Counted from the stretch's first letter, positions 1-5,850 are shown. The stretch: DNA of 5,850 nt from Candidatus Hydrogenedentota bacterium (GCA_016934125.1 JAFGTL010000008.1:1-5850), one strand, 5' to 3'. Translations and numbers: made by a program. The notes: generated from the sequence alone by a model not told the origin.

Positions 1-42
1 CGAGCACTCGTGAGTCCTTTTTCATGCCCTCCAAACCCCAAA

Positions 43-62
43 TGGCACACTTTTGGCACACG
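43..62 (+). promoter_or_regulatory. TGGCACAC direct repeat / sigma-54-like promoter motif
   Basis: TGGCACAC occurs twice, at 43-50 and 55-62. Read as one element it gives GG at 44-45 and GC at 56-57 with exactly ten bases between, the spacing of the sigma-54 -24/-12 consensus (TGGCAC-N5-TTGC). The -24 half is perfect; the -12 half is TGGC instead of TTGC. No recognisable gene follows closely and no enhancer-binding site is identified, so it may simply be a short repeat. Confidence 0.2.
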
Positions 63-194
63 CGCTCCGGGCCGTTCCCGAGTGTAAGCCTGAGGGCCCT
101 CCGGGGTGTATGGGGTCTCCGGCTCTGTGCCTGTGTGTCCGTGTGAGGAATGAGAGAGGATGCCGCACACGGAGCCACGGGGATCACGGAGCGG

Positions 195-211
195 GCGCAC
201 AGAGCGTGCGC
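195..211. repeat. Short perfect hairpin
   Basis: GCGCAC (195-200) and GTGCGC (206-211) are a perfect 6-bp inverted repeat around a 5-nt loop. No T-tract follows on either strand, so it is not a convincing intrinsic terminator. It may be chance in GC-rich DNA. Confidence 0.25.
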
Positions 212-228
212 AAGAAGGGAAAGATAAA

Positions 229-262
229 CGCAGAGCCGCGGAGGACGCCGAGCCGCGCACAG
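229..262. repeat. Degenerate CGCNGAG tandem repeat
   Basis: Copies of CGCNGAG start at 229 (CGCAGAG), 237 (CGCGGAG) and 246 (CGCCGAG), with a weaker copy at 256 (CGCACAG), giving a spacing of 8-10 bases. An 8-mer GAGCCGCG is repeated at 233-240 and 250-257. Similar 'ACGCAGAG' intergenic repeats are known from several bacterial phyla, where they give rise to spurious arginine- and glutamate-rich ORFs. Function is unknown, and the small number of decayed copies keeps confidence low. Confidence 0.3.
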
Positions 263-329
263 CGAGCGTCCCAGAGGAGGCGTCCGGGACAAAGCCTCCC
301 GAAGGGACGGGCGAGAATAGCCCACCGTT

Positions 330-361
330 TCCGGCGGCGGGAATCGAGCCCGCTCCCGTCC
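330..361 (-). other. tmRNA/tRNA T-arm-like remnant
   Basis: On the - strand the sequence reads GGAC (361-358), a 4-nt insert, then a perfect 5-bp T-stem (353-349 with 341-337) around the 7-nt loop CTCGATT, then CGCC. This resembles the 3' end of tmRNA, whose usual form is GGAC-GCGGG-TTCGATT-CCCGC-CGCC-TCCACCA. It departs from it by the 4-nt insert, by C instead of T at loop position 54, and by GGAAAC in place of TCCACCA. No partner for the acceptor strand is found near 395-402, and an intact tmRNA would extend into the NIF3 gene, so this is at most a fragment. tmRNA and tRNA 3' ends are common integrase target sites, so an old attachment-site scar is possible. The + strand of such elements typically translates as RRRESNP- or AGIEPA-like tails, and both are seen here. 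Confidence 0.3.
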
Positions 362-371
362 ATCCTTCACG

Positions 372-380
372 TGATACAAT
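372..380 (+). promoter_or_regulatory. Candidate extended -10 promoter for the NIF3 gene
   Basis: TGATACAAT contains the -10-like hexamer TACAAT (375-380), one mismatch from TATAAT, with the extended TGN element just before it (372-374). No good -35 hexamer lies 16-18 bases upstream, which is tolerable for an extended -10 promoter. It would start RNA near 387, about 120 nt before the ATG at 506. A second weak option is TTGACG at 391-396 with TAGACA at 412-417, whose 15-nt spacing is poor. Confidence 0.3.
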
Positions 381-505
381 GCTGCTGCACTTGACGGTCG
401 TGAGGGCTCTGTAGACACGCCAATTGGGGTAGACGACATCGCCGTCACCAAGTACGTGTGAGCGGCGCCGCTGCTGCCGAGCGTTGGCTGTGGAGACAAC
501 GACAC

Positions 506-1390
506 ATGAGAACATGCGACATAGCCAGAATCCTCGACCGAGAATTCCGGATTGAAGAAACCGCTGATCCGGAAATGACGAAACATGCCCTCTCAGACTT
601 CGGCCGTGCCCGCGTCCTCCCCGCCTTCCACGAGCGCAAGACAGGGCTGCTTTTCGATTTCGCCGATTCGGTAGACATGACGTATTGCGTCACGTTCACG
701 ACGACGGAGACCCTCAGGCAGGTTCTGAAGTTGGTAGACGGGCCAAGCCTTATCTTCACTCACCATCCGTTTGATTATCATGAGGACGAGCGAGGCCTAT
801 CCAAGACTGACGACACGCTTATTCAGGAACTTGATGCGCGTCATATCGCGGTCTATGCCATCCATGCACCGCTTGACGTTGGCCGGGGCATAAGCGTGTC
901 CAAGAGCCTTGCCCAGCGAATTGGGTTGTCTCATGCAAAGCCGTTCTTTCCGGCTTGCGGTGGACACCTTGGCATTCTGGGGAGGATGGAAGCGGATTCT
1001 CTCGGTGGCGTCGGTGCCGCAGTGGGCCATGTCCTGAGCCTTGATTCCGTTGACCTGTTCGACAACGGCGGCAGACTCGGACTGACTGCCGTCGTTGCCG
1101 GCGGCGGCGATCAGATGGAGATACTGAAGGCAGCAATTGAAGCCGGTTGCACCACGTACGTGACCGGCACCGCCGTGCATCGGTGGGCCAGAGCCCAGAA
1201 GGGGAACGAGGAGTTTCGTCAAGCTGCCCGCGACGCACGGGTGAACCTGATCGGCGGCACGCACTACAACACCGAGAAATGGGCCGTGCGGGACGTGGCA
1301 ACGTTCCTCACACAGAACGGCGTCCCCGCCTGTTTTCTCGAAGACCCGATCCTGGCGCGGTACGACCTGGGCAACTTCAGGATCACATGA
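506..1390 (+). CDS. NIF3-family (DUF34) dinuclear metal-center protein
   Basis: This encodes a 294-residue cytoplasmic protein of the NIF3/YbgI/YqfO family, which binds two metal ions. Family members are often labelled GTP cyclohydrolase I type 2, but the true reaction is unsettled. All ligands expected from E. coli YbgI are present with the right spacing: H86-H87 in THHP, H120 and D124 in HAPLD, and H253 and E257 in GTHYNTE. There is no extra central CutA-like domain as in long YqfO proteins. The ATG at 506 is preferred because the product then begins MRTCDIARIL, in line with the family's N-terminus, and GGAG (492-495) sits 10 nt upstream. An in-frame GTG at 458 would add 16 residues of no clear value. 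The gene stops with TGA and is about 200 nt from valS, so it is probably transcribed alone. Its base composition looks less GC-rich than the two genes to its right. Family assignment is firm; biochemical role is not. Confidence 0.9.
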   Translation: MRTCDIARILDREFRIEETADPEMTKHALSDFGRARVLPAFHERKTGLLFDFADSVDMTYCVTFTTTETLRQVLKLVDGPSLIFTHHPFDYHEDERGLSKTDDTLIQELDARHIAVYAIHAPLDVGRGISVSKSLAQRIGLSHAKPFFPACGGHLGILGRMEADSLGGVGAAVGHVLSLDSVDLFDNGGRLGLTAVVAGGGDQMEILKAAIEAGCTTYVTGTAVHRWARAQKGNEEFRQAARDARVNLIGGTHYNTEKWAVRDVATFLTQNGVPACFLEDPILARYDLGNFRIT

Positions 1391-1464
1391 TCCCCCCGGC
1401 GGGACGGCTGAGCCTCGGATGCACCCTCTCCAGCGCGGCGTGGTCGAATCGCTGTGAACGGGTT

Positions 1465-1473
1465 TGGTATACT
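1465..1473 (+). promoter_or_regulatory. Candidate valS promoter (extended -10)
   Basis: TGGTATACT holds the -10 hexamer TATACT (1468-1473, one mismatch from TATAAT) with the extended TGN motif (1465-1467). A weak -35 candidate TCGAAT (1444-1449) lies 18 bases upstream. Transcription would begin near 1480, leaving a leader of about 110 nt before valS. This is the best promoter-like sequence in the gap 1391-1588. Confidence 0.45.
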
Positions 1474-1521
1474 GCCGGCCTGTGTGGACGGGGGTTCTTC
1501 TCCCTCTGGATGACGCCTTTT

Positions 1522-1555
1522 ACCGGACGATTGCGCTGCGGCGCGGGGTGCCGGT
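1522..1555 (+). other. Hairpin in the valS leader
   Basis: ACCGG (1522-1526) pairs with CCGGT (1551-1555), enclosing a small GCGC/GCGC helix (1533-1536 with 1541-1544). It lies between the candidate promoter and the valS start. The conserved T-box sequence typical of Gram-positive aminoacyl-tRNA synthetase leaders is absent and there is no terminator T-run. A regulatory role is not demonstrated; GC-rich DNA forms such helices readily. Confidence 0.2.
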
Positions 1556-1577
1556 TGCAGCCCGGGTTACGCTGAGC

Positions 1578-1582
1578 AGGAG
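1578..1582 (+). promoter_or_regulatory. valS Shine-Dalgarno, decides start
   Basis: AGGAG lies 6 nt before the ATG at 1589 but only 3 nt before the adjacent ATG at 1586. Normal spacing favours 1589 as the true start. Confidence 0.7.
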
Positions 1583-1588
1583 TGAATG

Positions 1589-4186
1589 ATGGAACTGCCC
1601 AACAAGTACAAGCCTCACGATACGGAAGAACGGTGGATGGCCGACTGGGCCGAGGGCGATCTCTATGCATGGGATCCCTCCCGCGGCCGCGATGAGACGT
1701 TTGTGGTGGACACGCCCCCGCCGACGGTGAGCGGCTCGCTCCACATGGGCCACTTGTTCAGCTATTCGCACCAGGACTTCATCGTGCGGTTCCAGCGGAT
1801 GCGGGGCAAGAATATCTTCTTCCCCATCGGCTGGGATGACAACGGGTTGCCCACGGAACGCCGCGTCCAGAACCTGTACAACGTCAAATGCGAGGCCCAT
1901 CTTCATTACGATCCCGAGTTCTCGCGGGAACGGGGCACGAAGGGCGATCCGCTGCCCATCAGCCGCCGGAACTTCATCGATCTGTGAAATGTAGTCACCC
2001 CGGAGGATGAGGAAGCCTTCCGGCACCTGTGGACGCGGCTCGGCCTGTCCTACGACTGGAGCCAGGAATACGCCACCATCGACGAGCACTGCCAGCGCAC
2101 CTCGCAAACCAGTTTCCTCGATTTGCTCGAAAAAGGCCTGTGTTTCCAGGCCGAAACGCCCGTGATGTGGGACGTGGACTTCAAAACCGCCATCGCCCAG
2201 GCCGAGGTGGCCGACAAGGAGGTGGCGGGCGCGTTCCATTACCTCCGGTTCGGCGTCGAAGACGGCGATCGGGACTATGTCGTGATCGCCACGACGCGGC
2301 CCGAGCTGTTGCCGGCCTGTGTGGCGGTGCTGGCCCACCCCGACGACGAGCGCTACAAACCCCTGTTCGGCAAGAACGCCGTCACGCCGCTCTTCAAGGT
2401 TCCCGTGCCCATCATGCCCGATCCCCAGGCGGATCCCGAGAAGGGCACGGGCATCGTCATGGTGTGCACCTTCGGCGATCAGACGGACGTCGAGTGGTGG
2501 CGCACGTTCAACCTGCCGCTCCGGCAGGTGGTCGGCCGGGACGGATGCCTCGTGCCCGTCACGTTCGGCGAGCCGGGCTGGGAGAGCCGCGATCCGGATG
2601 CGGCCAACGAGGTATACGGCAAGATCCAGGGGCTCTACGTGCGCAAGGCCCAGCGGGTGATCGCCGAGATCGCCGAGGCTGCGGACGGCGTGGTGGATCG
2701 GCCCCGCGAGGAGATCGCGCACACGGTGCGGTTCTTCGAGAAGGGCGATCGGCCCCTCGAACTCATCCCGACGCGCCAGTGGTATACGCGCATCATGGAC
2801 AAGAAGGAAGCCCTCATCGAGCAGGGCCGCAAGATCGAGTGGCATCCCGCGTTCATGGGCTCGCGCTACACCTCGTGGGTGGAGGGCCTCAACCAGGACT
2901 GGTGCCTGAGCCGGCAGCGATTCTTCGGCGTGCCCGTGCCCGTGTGGTATAAGCTCGACGAGCACGGCGAGGTGCTCTACGACGAGCCTATCCTCCCGAG
3001 CCGCGATCGGCTCCCCGTGGATCCCCTCGATGATGTGCCGGACGGTTACACGGAGGCCCAGCGCGATGTGCCCGGCGGCTTCACGGGCGATCCGGACGTG
3101 CTCGACACCTGGGCCACCAGCTCGCTCACCCCGCAAATCGCCACCCGGTGGGTGGAGGACAAGGAGCGGCACGGCCGCCTGTTCCCCATGGATATCCGGC
3201 CCCAGAGCCACGAGATCATCCGAACCTGGGCCTTCTACACCATCGTGAAGGCATACCTGCACGAAAACCAAATTCCGTGGAAGAACGTCGTCATCAGCGG
3301 CTGGGTGCTCGATCCCGATCGCAAGAAAATGTCAAAAAGTCAGGGCAATGTGGTTACACCGGAGCCCATCGTGGATCAGTTCGGCGCCGATTGCGTCCGC
3401 TATTGGGCCGCCCGGGCCCGGCTCGGCGTCGACACCGCCTACGACGAGCAGATCTTCAAGGTCGGCAAACGCCTCTGCACGAAACTGTTCAACGCGAGCA
3501 AGTTCGTTATCGGCCGGTTCGGCGACGTCGATCCGGCCCGGCTCGATGCCGCCGCTGTCACCGCCGAAACCGATCGGGCGGTGATCGAGGAGTTGCGGCC
3601 CCTTATCGAGCGCGCGACGGCCGCATTGGAGGCCTTCGACTACGCCCAGGCCTTCTCCCTGATCGAGGATTTCTTCTGGCGCACGTTCTGCGACAACTTC
3701 CTCGAACTGGCCAAGCCCCGAACCTATGAGGAAGAGCTCACCGAGGGCCGGTTGTCGGCCCTCGCGGCCCTCCGGCTCGTGCACCGGGCCGTGGTGCGCA
3801 TGCTGGCACCGTTCCTCCCGTTCCTGTGTGAGGAGATCTGGCACTGGTGCTACCACGAAGACGCCGGCATGTCCGCGTCCGTGCACCAAAGCCCGTGGCC
3901 GGCGCTCGACGAGTTCGCCGCGATCCCCGCGCCTGCCGCGGCCCACACCTACGCCGTGGCGCTGGCCGTAATCGAGGCGGTGCGCAAGGCCAAGGCGGAG
4001 GCCAACCTGAGCATCAAGGCCCCCGTGCAGCGGGTGACGGTGCTCGGCCCCCGGGCGGCCCTCGACGCCCTCGAACCGGCCCTCGACGACGTGCGCCGGA
4101 TGCTGAGCATCGAATCCGTCGACGTGCAGGAGGGCGAACCGGCCGCGGAGCCCGTGGCCGTGGACACCGAACTCGGGGGCAGTTGA
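1589..4186 (+). CDS. Valyl-tRNA synthetase with in-frame UGA at codon 133
   Basis: Valyl-tRNA synthetase is the class I enzyme that charges tRNA-Val and hydrolyses mischarged Thr-tRNA. The 865-codon frame matches the length of the alphaproteobacterial/actinobacterial/archaeal type, and motifs such as TPPPTVSG and WDDNGLPTE fit that type, not the E. coli type. The HIGH signature is HMGH (residues 52-55), in the Rossmann fold. The CP1 editing domain contains TTRPEL and GTGIVMVCTFGDQTD. KMSKS is at residues 580-584. A helical anticodon-binding domain follows (FFWRTFCDNF region), and the protein ends with a short tail containing VRKAKAEANLS. The only interruption is TGA at 1985-1987 (codon 133); the frame is identical on both sides and family similarity resumes at once (TPEDEEAF, RLGLSYDW). 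Relatives have Cys at this position, so Sec or Cys insertion, or a TGC/TGT to TGA error, are the candidates. The gene ends with its own TGA at 4184-4186. Identity is certain; whether the gene is intact is not. Confidence 0.9.
1985..1987 (+). other. In-frame UGA at a conserved Cys position (possible recoding site)
   Basis: The codon follows FIDL and precedes NVVTPEDEEAF. In this ValRS type the same place reads FIELC or FIKIC, so UGA replaces a Cys codon and differs from TGC or TGT by one base. No in-frame ATG or GTG with a Shine-Dalgarno sequence follows closely enough for a separate downstream start. The nearest ATG (1989) is out of frame and followed directly by TAG; the next in-frame candidates are TTG 2123 and GTG/ATG 2162/2165, all lacking a good ribosome site. 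Splitting here would part HIGH from KMSKS, so termination would not leave an active enzyme in one chain. Confidence 0.55.
1994..2034 (+). promoter_or_regulatory. SECIS-like stem-loop after the valS UGA
   Basis: CCGGAGG (2000-2006) pairs with 2017-2023, giving 7 bp with one G-U wobble and a 10-nt loop. An alternative pairing bulges U2018 and leaves a 9-nt loop. A weaker outer helix can form between 1994-1998 and 2029-2034 with a one-base bulge. The hairpin begins 12 nt after the UGA and the apical loop about 18-19 nt after it, within the range reported for bacterial SECIS elements. The usual G at the first or second loop position is met only if the top G-C pair is left open. The hairpin lies in conserved coding sequence, so it may arise by chance. 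Confidence 0.3.
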
Positions 4187-4195
4187 CGGCGGCTC

Positions 4196-4225
4196 TTTTC
4201 AAAGCGCCACCCGCGGGTATATGCT
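4196..4225 (+). promoter_or_regulatory. Candidate promoter for the MEMO-AMMECR1 gene
   Basis: TTTTCA (4196-4201) can serve as a weak -35. It is followed by the AT-rich block TATATGCT, giving -10 options TATATG (4218-4223, spacing 16) or TATGCT (4220-4225, spacing 18). Each hexamer matches consensus at four of six positions. This is the only AT-rich patch in the 107-nt gap after valS. No intrinsic terminator for valS is visible there, so some read-through transcription from valS is possible. Confidence 0.3.
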
Positions 4226-4280
4226 AGACGTGCCGGCTGCCGGAGAGGCGGGCAGGAACAGATAGGCGGCGGCCGGAGAA

Positions 4281-4287
4281 GGGAGGG
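4281..4287 (+). promoter_or_regulatory. Shine-Dalgarno deciding the GTG start at 4294
   Basis: GGGAGGG ends 6-7 nt before GTG at 4294, an ideal distance; a second GTG directly follows at 4297. The frame extends further upstream, but no better start with a ribosome site is seen. Confidence 0.6.
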
Positions 4288-4293
4288 CGTCGC

Positions 4294-5850
4294 GTGGTGC
4301 CGCATCCCCGTTCGAGCGCATCCCCTCGAGGAAGCGTTCGCCGTATCCACCTCTATCTTATCGCAGGGGCCTGCTGTGTCGCCGTGGCGGCCGGGCTGGC
4401 GTTTGTGCACTTCCGCAGGCCACCCGTCGAGCCGCGGATCGAGCCTGAGTTGCCCCTACCCGCGCCCCCGCCTGAGGCCGAGATCCCGAAGAAGGTGCTC
4501 ACCTCCTCTCTCGCCGGGCGATGGTATGACGCCGATGCCGGCCGGCTGCGGGCCGAACTGCAGGGATACCTCGACAACGCGGAAGGCGAATCGCTCGGGC
4601 CGATCTGCGCGCTCGTGCTCCCCCACGCCGGATACCGGTGGTCGGGGCAGACGGCCGCATACGGCATCAAGCAGATCGCCGGCGCGCGCTACGCGCGGGT
4701 GGTCGTGCTCGGGCCGACGCACAATGTGCGCATGGTGAACCGGGCCAGCCTGCCCGACGCCACCCATTACGAGACGCCTTTCGGCGAGGTGCCCCTCGAC
4801 GTGGCGTTCATGGAAGCCCTCGAGCAATATCCCGAGTTCATGTCCTTCCCCGAAGCCCATTCGCGCGAACACAGCGTGCAGATCGAGGTGCCCCTGCTGC
4901 AGATGGCGCTGGACGAGTTCCGGCTCGTGCCCATCGTCGTGGGCCAGTTGGATCTCGAAACCGCCCGCACCATGGGCCGGATCCTCCTCGGCCTCATCGA
5001 TCCCGGCACACTCGTTGTTGTGAGCAGCGATTTCACGCACTATGGGCCCCGGTTCGAGTACGTCCCATTCCGGGACAACGTCCAGGAGCAACTCGAAGCG
5101 CTCGATAGGGCCTCGTTCGAGGCCATCTGCGCCAAGGATCCCGAGGCCCTGTTCCGGCACGTGGCCGACACGGGAACGACGGTGTGCGGGCGGTGCCCCA
5201 TCGCGGTGCTGCTATCCATGCTCTCGCAGCAGCCCGGTTCGCCGCCGGACACGGCCGCCCACCTCCTGCATTACGACACATCGGGCGCCCTCACGGGCGA
5301 CTTCACGGAGTCGGTCAGCTATCTCAGCATCGCCTTCACCGGCACCTGGACGAAAGGAGAACGGGTTGCTATGGATTCCTCAGACGTCTCGTCGGGCGCG
5401 GCTCTCGCGAAAGAAGACAAGGAGCGGCTCCTCAAACTCGCCCGCGCCACCGTAGCCTACTACCTCGAGCATCAGCGCGTGCCGACCCCCCAGCAGCTCG
5501 GCATCGAGATCACGCCCGGCATGGAGCGCACCATGGGCGCGTTTGTCACGCTTCACAAAGGGGGCCGGCTCCGCGGCTGCATCGGCGAGATCATCCCGCG
5601 GCGCCCCGTCTACGAGGCGGTGATGGCGCAGGCGCTGAACGCCGCCTTCAACGACACCCGGTTCCCGCCCGTCGAGGCCGAGGAGGAACCCGAACTCGAG
5701 TTCGAGATCTCCGCCTACGCGGATGCGCCCACCCCGGTGCCCTCCTACGAGGACATCGTCCTGGGCCGGCACGGCATCGTGCTCGAAAAGAGCGCCCGAA
5801 CCGCCCTGTTCCTCCCCCAAGTGGCCCCGGAGCAGGGCTGGGGCATCGAA
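4294..5850 (+). CDS. Membrane-anchored MEMO-AMMECR1 fusion (AmmeMemoRadiSam B + A), 3' partial
   Basis: The frame is open for 519 codons and leaves the window without a stop. Residues about 18-40 form one hydrophobic segment after a basic stretch (SVRR), a membrane anchor or uncleaved signal; no good lipobox surrounds its cysteines. A proline-rich linker (about 43-67) follows. Then comes a complete MEMO domain starting near SLAGRWYDAD, with the expected metal/active-site residues: H111 in LPHAGY, H143 in GPTHN, D246 and H249 in SSDFTHYG, and C298 in TVCGRCP. It ends in the family-typical SYLSIAF. After a short linker, the AMMECR1 domain begins near residue 375 (DKERLLKLAR) and includes the hallmark LRGCIG with C429; its last few dozen residues lie beyond the window. 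MEMO, AMMECR1 and a radical-SAM protein form the AmmeMemoRadiSam set, whose function is unknown; the radical-SAM partner is not seen here. The fusion and the membrane anchor are both noteworthy, as MEMO proteins are usually cytoplasmic. Confidence 0.9.
   Translation, partial: MVPHPRSSASPRGSVRRIHLYLIAGACCVAVAAGLAFVHFRRPPVEPRIEPELPLPAPPPEAEIPKKVLTSSLAGRWYDADAGRLRAELQGYLDNAEGESLGPICALVLPHAGYRWSGQTAAYGIKQIAGARYARVVVLGPTHNVRMVNRASLPDATHYETPFGEVPLDVAFMEALEQYPEFMSFPEAHSREHSVQIEVPLLQMALDEFRLVPIVVGQLDLETARTMGRILLGLIDPGTLVVVSSDFTHYGPRFEYVPFRDNVQEQLEALDRASFEAICAKDPEALFRHVADTGTTVCGRCPIAVLLSMLSQQPGSPPDTAAHLLHYDTSGALTGDFTESVSYLSIAFTGTWTKGERVAMDSSDVSSGAALAKEDKERLLKLARATVAYYLEHQRVPTPQQLGIEITPGMERTMGAFVTLHKGGRLRGCIGEIIPRRPVYEAVMAQALNAAFNDTRFPPVEAEEEPELEFEISAYADAPTPVPSYEDIVLGRHGIVLEKSARTALFLPQVAPEQGWGIE
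5353..5373 (+). promoter_or_regulatory. Internal ribosome site and in-frame ATG at the MEMO/AMMECR1 junction
   Basis: AAAGGAG (5353-5359) is followed 11 nt later by ATG (5371-5373), in the same frame as the fusion. The product from this ATG would start MDSSDVSSG and then run straight into the AMMECR1 domain, like a free-standing AMMECR1 protein. It sits exactly between the end of the MEMO domain and the start of AMMECR1. It may still start a separate AmmeMemoRadiSam A protein, or be a relic of two genes merged by loss of a stop codon. Confidence 0.4.

Larger units (their letters stand above)
1..457. other. Left-edge non-coding region
   Basis: No open frame here looks like a real protein. The frames that stay open are short, arginine- and proline-rich and have no recognisable domain. 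Frame +2 stops at 11-13, frame +1 at 85-87 and frame +3 at 144-146, so the 3' tail of an unseen upstream gene may end at any of these positions; none is recognisable. The stretch holds a pair of TGGCACAC direct repeats (43-50, 55-62), a small hairpin (195-211), a degenerate CGCNGAG repeat (229-262), a tmRNA-like T-arm on the - strand (330-361) and a candidate promoter for the NIF3 gene (372-380). These are listed separately. Confidence 0.6.

Noticed and set aside
53..414. Two overlapping + strand open frames of about 113 and 84 codons.
   Set aside because: They are arginine/proline-rich, have no domain, lie across repeats and the T-arm-like element, and end in tails typical of spurious ORFs over such elements.
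330..690. A complete tmRNA gene on the - strand.
   Set aside because: It would overlap the NIF3 coding sequence, and no 5' acceptor strand pairing with the T-arm side is found; only a 3'-like fragment is present.
1474..1588. A T-box riboswitch in the valS leader.
   Set aside because: The conserved T-box sequence and a terminator/antiterminator pair are not present.
1985..2125. A frameshift explaining the interruption of valS.
   Set aside because: Both sides of the TGA are in the same frame, and family similarity continues directly through it with no missing or extra residues apparent.
1520..3271. A 583-codon open frame on the - strand opposite valS.
   Set aside because: It lies antisense to clearly conserved valS sequence, its protein has no recognisable domain, and long antisense frames are common in GC-rich genes with strong third-position bias.
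3326..3340. An A-rich KMSKS stretch (CAAAAAG) as a programmed frameshift site.
   Set aside because: The codon phase does not fit a classic slippery heptamer, and the conserved protein continues in the same frame to the natural stop.
506..4186. Genome-wide UGA reassignment (code 4 or 25).
   Set aside because: The NIF3 gene and valS both end with TGA at natural family lengths, and no other in-frame TGA occurs in the three genes.

Overview
The window is high-GC bacterial chromosome with all recognisable genes on the + strand: a left non-coding stretch (1-457), a NIF3-family metalloprotein gene (506-1390), a valyl-tRNA synthetase gene (1589-4186), and a MEMO-AMMECR1 fusion gene that runs off the right edge (4294-5850). 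There is no transposase, CRISPR array or intact RNA gene. The lineage cannot be fixed from the sequence. The ValRS belongs to the type seen in alphaproteobacteria, actinobacteria and archaea rather than the E. coli type. Together with the high GC, strong Shine-Dalgarno sites and the fused AmmeMemoRadiSam protein, this would fit a PVC-like or neighbouring uncultivated phylum; that is inference.

The striking feature is in valS. The reading frame is conserved from residue 1 to the stop codon at 4184-4186, but is interrupted once by an in-frame UGA at 1985-1987 (codon 133). Both sides are in the same frame, so this is not a frameshift. The UGA falls exactly where relatives of this ValRS type carry Cys, in the 'NFIELC' context. 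A stem-loop (2000-2023) begins 12 nt after it, at a distance compatible with a bacterial SECIS. The HIGH motif lies before the UGA and the KMSKS motif after it, so a working enzyme needs readthrough, or the base is an error. UGA ends the NIF3 gene and valS itself, so UGA does not look globally reassigned. Candidate explanations are Sec or Cys insertion at UGA, or a single-base error or mutation from TGC/TGT.

The second notable locus is the last gene. An N-terminal membrane segment and a proline-rich linker precede a complete MEMO domain (AmmeMemoRadiSam B), fused in frame to an AMMECR1 domain (AmmeMemoRadiSam A). At the domain junction there is a strong Shine-Dalgarno sequence and an ATG in the same frame, which look like the remnant, or the still active start, of a formerly separate AMMECR1 gene.

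The left 457 bases contain short repeats, a sigma-54-like motif and, on the - strand, a sequence resembling the T-arm and 3' end of tmRNA, too incomplete to be a gene and perhaps an old integration scar. The three genes have separate candidate promoters and gaps of roughly 100-200 nt, so nothing argues for one operon. ValRS is core translation, NIF3 is a poorly understood metalloprotein, and the AmmeMemoRadiSam system has no settled function; no shared pathway is evident.
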